Source: Thermovibrio ammonificans HB-1 (GTDB taxonomy: Bacteria > Aquificota > Aquificia > Desulfurobacteriales > Desulfurobacteriaceae). From it: 64,000 nucleotides of DNA. Where the stretch lies: assembly GCF_000185805.1 (NCBI RefSeq), contig NC_014926.1, forward strand, positions 1,296,501-1,360,500, read 5' to 3'. Positions 44,900 to 54,125 of the stretch are shown piece by piece. Made by a program: the position numbers and the translations under genes. The notes under the pieces are model-generated. The model saw nothing but the letters and a program-made list of their open reading frames with translations, searched no databases and was not told where the DNA came from. The stretch's first letter is position 1; each line of letters starts with the position of its first letter.

Positions 44900-47117
44900 C
44901 AGAGAGAGCCTTTTCCAACGCCGTTTCGTAGATTTCCTTCGCCTCTTTTACTGGTATCTCTACCAGCCTTTTCCCCTTGTGTTTAATTACTCCAACCCCC
45001 GAGTCTGTAACCCTGCCGATAACTTTAACAGGAACCGTCTTCTCTGTAAAGAAGGCAAGGGCCTCCTGGAGCTTCTCGGGAGAAACAGAAACCACAACTC
45101 TGCTCTGGTCTTCACCGAAGAGCAGGAAGTCGCTCCTTAGGTCGTCGTCTAAATCCACCTCGAAGCCGAGCTCCCTCTCGAAGGCAGACTCAAAAAGGTT
45201 AACGGCTATTCCGCCTTCACTAACGTCGTGGGCGTGCTTTAAAAGCCCGCGGCCTATAGCCTCAACGAGGGCATCCTGAAGGGTCTTCTCGAACCTTAAA
45301 TCGATTGTCTGGCCCCGCCCTTTAAACTCTCCCTCTACAAGCTTCTGGTACTCGGAACCGGAAACGTTCCCCACGTTTTCACCCAGGAGAAGGATGTAGT
45401 CTCCGGGCTCCTTAAAGAAGGAGGTCATCCTCTTCTCAACGTTGTCAAGAACGCCTACGCACACAACCGTGGGGGTGGGGAAAACGGCCCTCTTTCCCTC
45501 CTCTGTTTTCGTCTCATTGTAGAAGCTGACGTTTCCGCTTACCACCGGAGTCTCAAGAACTTTACAGGCATCGGCCATACCGTCGGTGGCCTTTACGAAC
45601 TGCCACATAATCTCCGGGTCTTCGGGGCTTGCAAAGTTGAGGCAGTCGGTTATCGCTCTTGGAACGGCACCGGTGCAGGCAACGTTCCTTGCGGCTTCGG
45701 CCACGGCGATTTTGCCCCCCTCGTAGGGGTTCAAGTAGCAGTAGCGGGAGTTACAGTCGGAGCTTATGGCTATACCCTTTTCGCTCTCTTTCACTCTGAG
45801 AACGGCGGCATCTCCGCCGGGGTAAACAACGGTGTTTATCTGAACCATGTGGTCATACTGCTCCCATATCCAGCGCTTGCTTGCTATAGTGGGGGAGGCA
45901 AGGAGCTTCCTCACAACCTCCGCGTAGTCGGAAGGCTCGGGGATGGAGTTCTGGTCGTAAGAGGCGTTTTCGAGTATGTAGTGGGGAACCTTGAAGGGCC
46001 TGTAGTAAACCGGAGCCTCGTCCGTAAGAGCTTTTATGGGCAGCTCAGCAACTTTCTCGCCGTGCCAGAAGAGCCTTAAAACGGGCTCCTCTATAACTTC
46101 ACCTATGACAACGGCGTCGAGGTCCCACTTACGGAAAACCTCCATAATCTCCTCTTCTTTACCCCGCTCGCAGACCACAAGCATCCGCTCCTGAGACTCC
46201 GAAAGCATTATCTCGTAAGGGGTCATTCCCTCTTCCCTGGTGGGAACCCTATCGAGCCAGAGCTCTACTCCCACGCCTCCCCGGGAGGCCATCTCAACAG
46301 ACGACGACGTCAGTCCGGCAGCTCCCATGTCTTGAATGGCAACGATTCCCTCCTTCTCCATCGCCTCCAGGCAGGCCTCTATGAGGAGCTTCTCCATAAA
46401 GGGGTCACCCACCTGCACGTTCACCTTCTTTTCAACCTCTTCCTCGGAGGAGAACTCCTCCGAGGCCATAGTGGCCCCGTGAATCCCGTCCCTTCCGGTC
46501 TTTGCACCCACGTAAATCACCGGGTTTCCGACGCCGGCGGCACGGGCGTAGAAAATCTTGTCCTTTCTCACTATCCCCAGGGCAAAGGCGTTCACAAGGG
46601 GGTTCGTCTGGTAGCAGGGGTCGAAGTAAACCTCTCCGCCTACGGTGGGCACTCCAACGCAGTTACCGTAGTGGCTGATACCGGAAACCACCCCCTTTGC
46701 CACGTAGCGCATCTTGGGGTCGGAGAGCTCTCCGAACCGCAGGGAGTCCATACAGGCAACCGGGCGCGCTCCCATGGTGAAAACGTCCCTGAGGATACCG
46801 CCCACTCCGGTTGCAGCGCCGTGGAAGGGCTCTATGTAGGAGGGGTGGTTGTGGGACTCAACTTTAAAGGCGGCACATATCTGCTTCTCCTCATCTACCA
46901 TTATGATTCCGGCGTTCTCTCCCGGCCCCTGAACCACCCAGGGAGCCTCGGTGGGGAACTTCTTAAGGTGGGGACGGGAGGATTTATAAGAACAGTGTTC
47001 ACTCCACATTGCCGAGAATATTCCAAGCTCCACAAGGTTGGGTTCCCTGCCCAGGAGCTTCTTTATCTTTTCGTACTCCTCCCAGGTAACGTGCTGCTCT
47101 ATCAGCCTCCTGTCCAT
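44886..47117 (-). CDS. purL: Phosphoribosylformylglycinamidine synthase subunit II
   Basis: 743 residues, the small PurL type needing PurS and PurQ. Segments include [18 protein letters not shown] near residue 31, [42 protein letters not shown] in parts near 80-115, [16 protein letters not shown] near 263, and [17 protein letters not shown] near 640. ATP-dependent amidation of FGAR in purine synthesis. A GGAGAG site precedes the ATG. Confidence 0.96.
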   Translation of the reverse strand: MDRRLIEQHVTWEEYEKIKKLLGREPNLVELGIFSAMWSEHCSYKSSRPHLKKFPTEAPWVVQGPGENAGIIMVDEEKQICAAFKVESHNHPSYIEPFHGAATGVGGILRDVFTMGARPVACMDSLRFGELSDPKMRYVAKGVVSGISHYGNCVGVPTVGGEVYFDPCYQTNPLVNAFALGIVRKDKIFYARAAGVGNPVIYVGAKTGRDGIHGATMASEEFSSEEEVEKKVNVQVGDPFMEKLLIEACLEAMEKEGIVAIQDMGAAGLTSSSVEMASRGGVGVELWLDRVPTREEGMTPYEIMLSESQERMLVVCERGKEEEIMEVFRKWDLDAVVIGEVIEEPVLRLFWHGEKVAELPIKALTDEAPVYYRPFKVPHYILENASYDQNSIPEPSDYAEVVRKLLASPTIASKRWIWEQYDHMVQINTVVYPGGDAAVLRVKESEKGIAISSDCNSRYCYLNPYEGGKIAVAEAARNVACTGAVPRAITDCLNFASPEDPEIMWQFVKATDGMADACKVLETPVVSGNVSFYNETKTEEGKRAVFPTPTVVCVGVLDNVEKRMTSFFKEPGDYILLLGENVGNVSGSEYQKLVEGEFKGRGQTIDLRFEKTLQDALVEAIGRGLLKHAHDVSEGGIAVNLFESAFERELGFEVDLDDDLRSDFLLFGEDQSRVVVSVSPEKLQEALAFFTEKTVPVKVIGRVTDSGVGVIKHKGKRLVEIPVKEAKEIYETALEKALSGEGN

Positions 47118-47163
47118 TTACGCTCTCCTTGAGGGTTTAGGGTTAAGGGAATTATAGCCGCCG

Positions 47164-47192
47164 TTGATACAATAAGGCAAAAGCCCTAAATT
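47164..47192 (+). promoter_or_regulatory. Promoter of the histone-fold gene
   Basis: TTGATA (47164-47169), 17-base spacer and TAAATT (47187-47192), about 33 bases before the ATG at 47225; AAAGGAGGGAG follows. A good sigma-70-type match that suggests strong expression. Confidence 0.65.
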
Positions 47193-47224
47193 TCCTTAGT
47201 CAAATTCCCAAAAGGAGGGAGAAG

Positions 47225-47674
47225 ATGGCAGTTGTAGGCTTTGCAAAGCTGGAGGCCCTCTTCAGGAAGGCTGCAAGCATCGACATCGACAAGAACAAGG
47301 CCAAGGAGATTACAGACATCGTAGAGAAGAAGCTCTACGACCTGCTCCTCATCGGCGAGAGGAACGCAAAGTACAACGGACGTGAGGTTATCTGGGAAAG
47401 CGACGTCCCCCTCACAAAGGGGTTCCTCGAGTCCATCCAGCAGTTTAAGAACCTTGAAGAGGAGCTTCCCCTCCAGGACATCCTCAACTTCCTGGCAACA
47501 AAACCTCCGCTCAAGTACCCCCTCGAGGCAGAGCTCGAGCAGAAGCTCCCCGAAATCGTAGGAGCGCTCCTTTACATCCTTGCCCGCATAATGAAGGAGG
47601 TAGACCCGGGCGTAAGGAAGCCCTCCTCCGAAGACATCGAAAGGGCCGGAAGGATTCTCGACCTCACAATGTAA
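47225..47674 (+). CDS. DUF1931 histone-fold protein
   Basis: 149 residues: MAVVGFAKLEALFRKAASIDIDKNKAKEI, KKLYDLLLIGERNAKYNGREVIWESDVPLTKGF, then PLQDILNFLATKPP and a C-terminal helix pair. This is the family of Aquifex AQ_328, a single chain with two histone folds (established structurally). Whether it binds DNA is not known; the chain has many acidic residues. It stands alone between a good promoter and a terminator, as for an abundant single-gene product. Confidence 0.9.
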   Translation: MAVVGFAKLEALFRKAASIDIDKNKAKEITDIVEKKLYDLLLIGERNAKYNGREVIWESDVPLTKGFLESIQQFKNLEEELPLQDILNFLATKPPLKYPLEAELEQKLPEIVGALLYILARIMKEVDPGVRKPSSEDIERAGRILDLTM

Positions 47675-47678
47675 GGCA

Positions 47679-47700
47679 AGGGGGCCGCAAGGCCCCTTAA
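47679..47700 (+). terminator. Hairpin after the histone-fold gene
   Basis: GGGGCC-GCAA-GGCCCC (47681-47696), extended by weaker pairs, followed by TTAATCC. The stem is strong and the loop is GCAA, but the T-tract is short, so termination may be partial. Confidence 0.55.
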
Positions 47701-47715
47701 TCCAAAGGAGGAAGC

Positions 47716-47922
47716 TTGAAAGAGCCCAGCCTTCAGATGACCCTAAGGGAGTGTTTAAAGAGCTTCCCCCAACTGGAGGAGAAGCTCTACCAGCTCATAG
47801 AGGAGTGTATCTACTGCGAAGGGTTCCAAGACGAACCCCTCGAAGAGGTCTTTAGAGCCCACCGGCTTAACCCCCAAAAGGCCTTAGAGGAGCTGAAAAA
47901 GGCCCTCAAAGAGTCCGAGTAG
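47716..47922 (+). CDS. DUF1858-like small protein
   Basis: 68 residues from TTG after AAAGGAGGAAGC. LQMTLRECLKSFPQLEEKLY, CIYCEGFQDEPLEEVFRAHRLNPQKALEEL follows the DUF1858/ScdA-N pattern (a helical domain with a CxxC and a DEPLEE-type helix start), often attached to redox or Fe-S proteins. It precedes the DUF2148 gene by 64 bases. Role unknown; a protein-interaction or cluster-binding module is plausible. Confidence 0.6.
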   Translation: MKEPSLQMTLRECLKSFPQLEEKLYQLIEECIYCEGFQDEPLEEVFRAHRLNPQKALEELKKALKESE

Positions 47923-47986
47923 TTAAGCGTTTCCCCTCTCCGTTCCGGTGATAGAATTTCCCTGCCAACACACTCAGGAGGAGGCG

Positions 47987-48505
47987 GTGTTCCCCTACTA
48001 TAGCGCAGTTAAAACCGTTGCAGAGCTTATGTGCTGCAGTGCGATTACTGCCCCCAAGGGCAAGGGTGTAAACCTGCTATACACGAAAATCTTTGAGGGA
48101 ACCGAAAAAGACCAAGTGGCAGACCTCATGGAGAAAATAGGCCGGGAAAAGGAGATACCCTTCTTCGTAAGGGACGCCGCAAACGTCAGAGACTCGCTCC
48201 TTGTGGTCTTCATAGGAACCGAGGTTAAACCCCGGGGCGTTCCGTTTTGCGGGTTCTGCGGGTTTGAGAACTGCGAAAAGTCCCAAGCGGCCGGCGCCTA
48301 CTGTGCCTACGCAGTAGGAGACCTGGGAATAGCCATAGGCTCGGCAGTTAAAGTGGCCTCGGACAACAACGTAGACAACAGAATAATGTTCTCCTTCGGC
48401 AAAGCCGCCATAGAGGGAGGGTTCGTTCCGGAAAGCGTAAAGCTCGGCTACGGGATTCCGCTATCGGTAAGCGGCAAAAACATATTCTTCGACAGGAAGC
48501 GTTAA
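47987..48505 (+). CDS. DUF2148 ferredoxin-like protein
   Basis: 172 residues from GTG 47987, two bases after AGGAGGAGG; an upstream GTG in frame lacks such a site. Two cysteines C16-C17 and the cluster motif CGFCGFENCEKSQAAGAYC near residues 93-111 match DUF2148, annotated as ferredoxin-domain proteins of anaerobes. Probably an Fe-S electron carrier or assembly protein. Its stop overlaps corA by one base. Confidence 0.82.
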   Translation: MFPYYSAVKTVAELMCCSAITAPKGKGVNLLYTKIFEGTEKDQVADLMEKIGREKEIPFFVRDAANVRDSLLVVFIGTEVKPRGVPFCGFCGFENCEKSQAAGAYCAYAVGDLGIAIGSAVKVASDNNVDNRIMFSFGKAAIEGGFVPESVKLGYGIPLSVSGKNIFFDRKR

Positions 48506-49464
48506 TGGAGAACGTTGCCTGGATAGTAACGCCGTCGGGGGATACGGTTACAACCGTAACAACACCCCTCTCTACCCTCTTAGAGAACAGGCAACTGCTG
48601 AAGAAAAAACCCCTCTGGATTCACCTCAGAAGGCTGGACGAAAAGGCAGAGGAGCTTCTAACCGAAACCTTCGACATAAACGAGCTCTCGGTTGAAGACT
48701 GCAGAACCGAAGGGCGCTCCAAAGTGGAGAACTTCGACACCTACCTGTTCCTGCTTCTCATTTACTACGACGGCGGAATAAGCAGGCACAAGAGGCTGTG
48801 CGCTTTCTGGGGGAAAGACTTCCTCATAACGGTAGGGAGCCGCCGCCTCTTTGAAGAGACCAAGAAAGAGCTCCTCCTGGAGGAGAAGCCCTTCGGAGAG
48901 GGAATCGAGCACATAGTTTGGCTCTTCTCCAGCATAATAGTTGAGAAGCTCAAAAGGGTTACAGACATCCTGGAAGAGCAGGCAGACGAAATTGAGGCCA
49001 AAGTGTTCAAGGAGCAGAACCCGGAGCTCCTTGAAGATATCTCCGACCTTTCCTACGAAATACTCACCCTGCGGAGGACCCTAAAGCAGATAAGGGATAC
49101 CTATAAACACCTGCTCTCCTACGCCCCCAAACTCATCCACACCGAGAACATCCACTACTTCAGAGACCTGCTGGACGAAATCAGCATACTCTACGATAGG
49201 GCCGAAACCCTCCACGAGTTTATCCAGAACGTCTTAGACGTTTTCTCATCGCTGGTCTCCTTTAAACTCAACGAGATAATGAAAACCCTCACAATCTTCG
49301 TCGCCGTTTTAGAGCCCCTGATGTTCATCTCCTCCTTCTACGGCATGAACGTAGAAGACCTCCCCTTTGCACAGTGGCGGTTCGGTATCGTTTTAATTTC
49401 TCTATTTATGGCTATCATAAGTATAGGTTTGATATATTATTTCAAGAGGAAGCGCTGGATTTAA
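48505..49464 (+). CDS. corA: CorA-family Mg2+/Co2+ transporter
   Basis: 319 residues: soluble N-terminal funnel domain, a long helix (about 140-255) and two C-terminal membrane helices with the pore signature SSFYGMNVEDLPF near 280 and a basic YYFKRKRWI end. The GMN motif is intact. Mg2+ uptake is the default; Co2+ or Ni2+ transport is possible. It is coupled to the DUF2148 gene and 19 bases before the acyl-CoA synthetase. Confidence 0.94.
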   Translation: MENVAWIVTPSGDTVTTVTTPLSTLLENRQLLKKKPLWIHLRRLDEKAEELLTETFDINELSVEDCRTEGRSKVENFDTYLFLLLIYYDGGISRHKRLCAFWGKDFLITVGSRRLFEETKKELLLEEKPFGEGIEHIVWLFSSIIVEKLKRVTDILEEQADEIEAKVFKEQNPELLEDISDLSYEILTLRRTLKQIRDTYKHLLSYAPKLIHTENIHYFRDLLDEISILYDRAETLHEFIQNVLDVFSSLVSFKLNEIMKTLTIFVAVLEPLMFISSFYGMNVEDLPFAQWRFGIVLISLFMAIISIGLIYYFKRKRWI

Positions 49465-49483
49465 CCTCAATTAGAGAGAAAGG

Positions 49484-51475
49484 TTGTTCCTCACCGAACC
49501 GCAAGTTTACGAGCTCCTTGAGCGCTACGGCATAGAAACGCCCCGCCACAGAACCTTCAAAAGGGGGGAGGAGGTTGAGTGGCACCTGTTCCCGGCCGTT
49601 GTTAAAGTTGTATCGCCGAAAATCGTCCACAAGAGCTCGGTAGGGGGAGTGGTATTCGTTGAAGGTCCGAAAGAGCTTCAAAGGGCCGTAGAGGAGCTGT
49701 TTCGGAAGTTCCCCGACGCCCAGCAGGTTATAGTGGAGGAGAAGCTCTCGGGAATAGAGGCCTTCCTGGGGGTGAAAAGGGACCCCTCCTTCCTCCACCT
49801 GATAGCCGTAGGACTGGGAGGGGTGCTGGTTGAGCTCCTGAAAGACCCGGTTTTCATCCCCTTAAGTGCAAGCAGGAGCGAAACCGAAAAGAAGATAGCG
49901 GAAACGAAGCTCTACAGGCTCGTTAAAGGGTACAGGAACTTCAAAGGGAACCTCGACCTGCTCCTCGAGCTCATAGAGAAACTGAAGAAACTCCTCAAAG
50001 AGAACCCCGAAATCGCCGAAATGGACCTGAACCCCCTGTTCATCACCGAAAACCGCGTAGTGCCGGCAGACGGCAGGGCCGTTACCGAACCACCACCCGA
50101 AAGGCCGAAGTTCCGGCCGCTCCCGAAGGAGCTCTTCAGGCCAAGAACGGTTGCGGTAATAGGCGCCTCTACAAACCCAAAAAAAGTGGGCTACGCCTTA
50201 GTCAGGAACCTTGAACAGTTCCAAGGGAAGGTTTTCCCCGTTAACCCGAAACACGAAAAAGTCCTCGATTTTAAATGCTACCCTTCAATACTGGCAGTAC
50301 CCGAACCGGTAGACTGCGCCCTCGTAGCGATACCGGCAAAGGGCGTGCCGGAAGTTATAAGGGAGTGCGGGAAGAAGGGGGTAAAACTCGCCGTTGTTAT
50401 ATCTGCGGGCTTTGGTGAAACCGGAGAGGAGGGCAGAAAACTACAGGAAGAGCTCAAAAGAGCGGCCGCCGAATCCGGGATAAGGGTGTTGGGGCCAAAC
50501 ACCCTCGGCTTTATAGTGCCGGGGTTGAAGCTCAACGCCTCCTTCTCAACCGTCACCCCGCCGCCGGGGGAAACCTCCTTCCTCTCCCAGAGCGGAGCCC
50601 TCATAACCGCAGTAATAGACAAGGCCGCAGAGGAGCGGTTCGGCTTTTCGGAAATCATAAGCCTCGGGAACCAGGCCGATATAGAGATAACAGAAACCTT
50701 AGAGCTTGCCACCCGCGACCCCTCAACGAAAGTTGTCCTCTCCTACGTTGAGGGGCTCAAACTGGGGGCAGAGCTCCTGAACTTCCTGAACCGAAAACCC
50801 TGCATATTCATAAAAGCGGGACGGAGCGAAAGCGGCAGGCGGGCGGCGGCCTCCCATACGGGCTCACTTGCGGGAAACTACAAGCTCTTCAAAGACGCCG
50901 TTGAGACCAAAGGGGGAATAGTCGTAGACTCCCTCGAAGAGGCCTTCGACACCGCAAACCTCCTGAGCACCTACGGCGGAATCCGGGGCAGGAGGCTACT
51001 CGTAATAACAAACGCAGGGGGGCCCGGAACCCTCGCAGCCGACTACGCAGAGGCAGAAGGGCTGAAGCTCGCAGACATCTCGGCAGCAGTTGAAGAGCTA
51101 TCAAGGGGGCTGCCCCCGAACTGGAGCCGCATAAACCCGATAGACCTAATAGGCGATGCAACCTCAGACCGTTACAGATTCGCCTTTAAAACAGTTGAAA
51201 AACTGAACACCTGGGACGCAGCCCTCGTAATAGTAACGCCCCAGTCTATGACCGACGTCCCGGAAATAGCCTACGAGATAGTCAAGTTCAAAGAGCGGAG
51301 CAGGAGAGCGGTTGTGGCCTGCCTCATGGGGGGCCACTCGGTAAAAGGGGGCAGAGAGATACTGAAAAACAACCGAGTCCCGAACTACCCGGACCCCTAC
51401 AGGGCCGTTAAGTCTATAAGGAGGGGAGTATGGAACGGTCTGTCATCATCGGAGGCCAGGCAGGAGAAGGCATAA
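49484..51475 (+). CDS. ADP-forming acyl-CoA synthetase, beta-alpha fused
   Basis: 663 residues from TTG. Domain order is ATP-grasp (about 1-215; H49 in PKIVHKSSVGG), CoA-binding (about 220-345; VAVIGASTNPKKVGYALVRNL) and ligase-CoA (about 360-640), with the phospho-His loop AASHTGSLAGN at H458. NDP-forming acyl-CoA synthetases interconvert acyl-CoA + ADP + Pi with acid + CoA + ATP. Fusion in beta-alpha order is the reverse of the more common order. It overlaps the oxidoreductase alpha gene by 46 bases, so the 2-acyl product of that enzyme is the likely substrate. Confidence 0.9.
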   Translation: MFLTEPQVYELLERYGIETPRHRTFKRGEEVEWHLFPAVVKVVSPKIVHKSSVGGVVFVEGPKELQRAVEELFRKFPDAQQVIVEEKLSGIEAFLGVKRDPSFLHLIAVGLGGVLVELLKDPVFIPLSASRSETEKKIAETKLYRLVKGYRNFKGNLDLLLELIEKLKKLLKENPEIAEMDLNPLFITENRVVPADGRAVTEPPPERPKFRPLPKELFRPRTVAVIGASTNPKKVGYALVRNLEQFQGKVFPVNPKHEKVLDFKCYPSILAVPEPVDCALVAIPAKGVPEVIRECGKKGVKLAVVISAGFGETGEEGRKLQEELKRAAAESGIRVLGPNTLGFIVPGLKLNASFSTVTPPPGETSFLSQSGALITAVIDKAAEERFGFSEIISLGNQADIEITETLELATRDPSTKVVLSYVEGLKLGAELLNFLNRKPCIFIKAGRSESGRRAAASHTGSLAGNYKLFKDAVETKGGIVVDSLEEAFDTANLLSTYGGIRGRRLLVITNAGGPGTLAADYAEAEGLKLADISAAVEELSRGLPPNWSRINPIDLIGDATSDRYRFAFKTVEKLNTWDAALVIVTPQSMTDVPEIAYEIVKFKERSRRAVVACLMGGHSVKGGREILKNNRVPNYPDPYRAVKSIRRGVWNGLSSSEARQEKA

Positions 51476-53052
51476 AAGAGGCCGCCAACCTGCTGGCCAA
51501 AGTTCTGGTAAACCTCGGTTACTCGGCCTTCACCTACCACGACTACCCGTCGCTCATCAGGGGAGGGCACAACTTCTCCCAGGTCAGGTTCTCAAACGAA
51601 CCGGTAGCCGCCCCCGTAGAGAAGGCGGACTACATAGTGGCCCTCGACGAAAGGAGCGTTAAAGAGCACCTAAAAAACGCCAAAGAGTCAACCGTATGGA
51701 TTGTAGATGAAGCGGTCTCCTCGGTTGAGGGGATAAAACTGCCCCTGAGAAAACTGGCAAAGGGGGTTATGAGAAGCTCTGCAATCCTGGGAGCGCTGCT
51801 GAAGGCCTTCAGAATAGAGAGGAGCGCAGGCGAGGCGGTAATCGAGCAGCTCCCGCAACCGGAAGAGAACAAACAGGTCTTTAACAAAAGCTACGACCTT
51901 GCCCCGGAAGTTGAAGAGATAGTAGAAGTAGAGGGGATAAAGGGAACCTACATATCCGGCAGCGAAGCAACGGCTCTCGGGGCGGTAGACGGGGGTCTAA
52001 ACGTTTACATAGCCTACCCTATGACACCCGCATCGCCGGTGCTCCACTACCTTGCCGCCCACAAAAGAGAGTTCGGAATAAAGGTGGTCCAACCGGAAAA
52101 CGAGATAGGAGTGATAAACATGGTCCTCGGGGCCGCCTACGCCGGAGGCAGGGCGATGACGGGAACTTCGGGAGGCGGCTTCGCCCTCATGACAGAGACC
52201 TTGAGCCTTGCCGGCATGAGCGAAACGCCGGTTGTAATCTACGAAGCCCAAAGGGGAGCTCCCTCTACAGGCGTTCCCACCTACACGGAGCAGGCAGACC
52301 TGCTGTTTGCCCTGTTTGCCGGCCACGGAGACTTCCAGCGGATAGTGGTGGCCCCCTCATCTGCAAGAGAGTGCTACCTGTTAACCAGAGAGGCCCTCAA
52401 CTTGGCCTGGAAATTTCAAGTACCCGTGATTATCCTGACGAGTAAAAACGTGGCAGAGAGCTTCTTCACAGAACCCATAGAGAGAGAACGGGTAGTTGAA
52501 GAGCCAAAACTTTGGAACGGAGAGGGAACCTACAAACGCTACACGATAACCGAAGACGGAATCTCCCCCTTGGCCTTCCCGGGAACAAAAGGGGCAGTGG
52601 TGAAATCAAACAGCTACGAGCACGACGAAGTCGGAATAACCACCGAGCGCCCCGAAGTGATAAGGGCCATGAAGGAGAAGAGGGAGAGAAAAAGGCAGAC
52701 CATTTACAACTACTTCAAAGACAGGAGCGACACGGTCACAGTGGGCGGAGATACAAACTCCAACCGGGTCCTTGTAACCTGGGGCGAGAACTGGGGAGTG
52801 TGCTGTGAAGTGGGCGAAGAGCTGGGCTACAAAGCGGTAAAACCCAACTACCTCGAACCCTTCCCCGCCGAGAGGCTAAAGCAGGAGCTTCAAGGAGCCC
52901 GGGAAATCATCGCTGTTGAGCTATCGATTACAGGGCAGTTCGAAAAACTCCTGAAGCTAAACGGTATAGAGGCAACCCGCCGCTTCAGGAAGTACGACAC
53001 CCGACCAATCTTCAAAGAAGAGCTAACCCGCTTTTTAAGGGGGGAGAGATGA
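51430..53052 (+). CDS. 2-oxoacid:ferredoxin oxidoreductase, gamma-alpha fused subunit
   Basis: 540 residues behind AAGGAGGGGAGT. The N-terminal gamma domain has IIGGQAGEGIKEAANLLA and YPSLIRGGHNFSQVRFS; the alpha part has GSEATALGAVDGG, YPMTPASPVLHYLA, QPENEIGVINMVLGAAYAG and TGTSGGGFALMTE. This is the two-subunit (KorAB-type) layout. It reduces ferredoxin while splitting, or carboxylates acyl-CoA using reduced ferredoxin as in reductive TCA. 2-Oxoglutarate is the best guess; substrate not provable here. Confidence 0.9.
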   Translation: MERSVIIGGQAGEGIKEAANLLAKVLVNLGYSAFTYHDYPSLIRGGHNFSQVRFSNEPVAAPVEKADYIVALDERSVKEHLKNAKESTVWIVDEAVSSVEGIKLPLRKLAKGVMRSSAILGALLKAFRIERSAGEAVIEQLPQPEENKQVFNKSYDLAPEVEEIVEVEGIKGTYISGSEATALGAVDGGLNVYIAYPMTPASPVLHYLAAHKREFGIKVVQPENEIGVINMVLGAAYAGGRAMTGTSGGGFALMTETLSLAGMSETPVVIYEAQRGAPSTGVPTYTEQADLLFALFAGHGDFQRIVVAPSSARECYLLTREALNLAWKFQVPVIILTSKNVAESFFTEPIERERVVEEPKLWNGEGTYKRYTITEDGISPLAFPGTKGAVVKSNSYEHDEVGITTERPEVIRAMKEKRERKRQTIYNYFKDRSDTVTVGGDTNSNRVLVTWGENWGVCCEVGEELGYKAVKPNYLEPFPAERLKQELQGAREIIAVELSITGQFEKLLKLNGIEATRRFRKYDTRPIFKEELTRFLRGER

Positions 53053-53852
53053 GCATCCAGCTGAAAGACCTAAAGACCTACGCCGAGAACACCTGGTGTC
53101 CGGGATGCGGCAACTTCGCAATCCTCAAGGCCTTTGAAGAAGCCGTAGTTGAGCTCTCGGAAGAGATAGCTCCCGAGAACTTCGTAATATCCTCCGGCAT
53201 AGGGTGCCACGGCAAAATCGTTGACTACATAAACCTTAACAGCTTCTACTCCATACACGGCAGGGCACTGAACAACCTTGAAGGAATGAAGCTGATAAAC
53301 GACAACCTCAGGTGCGTGGCCTTCGTAGGAGACGGCGACATCTACGCCGAGGGCATCTCGCACCTCATATTTGCGGCCAAAAGGAACGCAGACATCACGG
53401 TAATCGTCCACGACAACAGGGCCTACAGCCTCACAACCGGACAGTTCACACCCACAAGTCCCTCAAGGTTCAAGGGAAAGTCAACACCGGAAGGGCCCCC
53501 CGAAGACCCGATGAACCCGATTCTCCTGATGCTCTCAGCAGGGGCGACCTTTGTTGCAAGGGGGTTTGCAGGCGACATTCCCCACCTGAAGGAACTCATA
53601 AAGGAGGCCGTAAAGCACAGAGGCTTTGCTTTCATAGACGTTTTACAGCCCTGCGTAACCTTCTTCAACACATTCCCCTTCTACAGAAAGCACTGCTACA
53701 AACTCGAAGAGGCCGGCCACGACCCGACAGACTTCAACGCCGCCATCGAGAGGGCAAGGGAGTGGGACTACAACAGCGACGACGAGAACACAAAAATACC
53801 GATAGGGGTGTTCTACAGGGTAAGGAAACCCACCTTCGAGGAGAGGGTATAG
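53049..53852 (+). CDS. 2-oxoacid:ferredoxin oxidoreductase beta subunit
   Basis: 267 residues: cluster cysteines in TWCPGCGNFAIL (C18, C21) and SGIGCHGK, the TPP site GDGDIYAEGISHLIFAA with VIVHDN, YSLTTGQFTPTSP and a final cysteine in LQPCVTFF. Matches KorB/two-subunit OFOR beta. Four-base overlap with the alpha gene. A second oxidoreductase (pyruvate type) is at the right edge. Confidence 0.93.
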   Translation: MSIQLKDLKTYAENTWCPGCGNFAILKAFEEAVVELSEEIAPENFVISSGIGCHGKIVDYINLNSFYSIHGRALNNLEGMKLINDNLRCVAFVGDGDIYAEGISHLIFAAKRNADITVIVHDNRAYSLTTGQFTPTSPSRFKGKSTPEGPPEDPMNPILLMLSAGATFVARGFAGDIPHLKELIKEAVKHRGFAFIDVLQPCVTFFNTFPFYRKHCYKLEEAGHDPTDFNAAIERAREWDYNSDDENTKIPIGVFYRVRKPTFEERV

Positions 53853-53885
53853 TTTAAAAGGGAGCAAAACTACAAGGAGGGAGAG

Positions 53886-54125
53886 ATGAGCTACGAGGTA
53901 ATGATTAACCCCAGAACAAAAGAGATTCACATCTTCCAGGTGGGAGCCGAGAAGTCCATCTGCAACCAGGTGAGCAGAGAGGGGCTTGAGGTTGTGCAGA
54001 TAGTCCACATAGATGCCGACACCTTAAGCGGCATAGAGCTGTGTCAGGTAACAAGCCTCTTCGCAGCCCTAAAGTCGGTGGGCCTTAACACCTGCGGGAA
54101 CTGTGCAAAAGTCCTCTACAAGTAG
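53886..54125 (+). CDS. Small cysteine-containing hypothetical protein
   Basis: 79 residues behind AAGGAGGGAG. Cysteines C26, C53, C70 and C73 (NTCGNCAKVLYK) could bind a metal or Fe-S cluster. The first half is strand-rich (MINPRTKEIHIFQVGAEKSI). It follows the oxidoreductase beta gene by 33 bases on the same strand and may be an accessory of that enzyme. No family recognised. Its end overlaps the convergent gene by ten bases. Confidence 0.65.
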   Translation: MSYEVMINPRTKEIHIFQVGAEKSICNQVSREGLEVVQIVHIDADTLSGIELCQVTSLFAALKSVGLNTCGNCAKVLYK

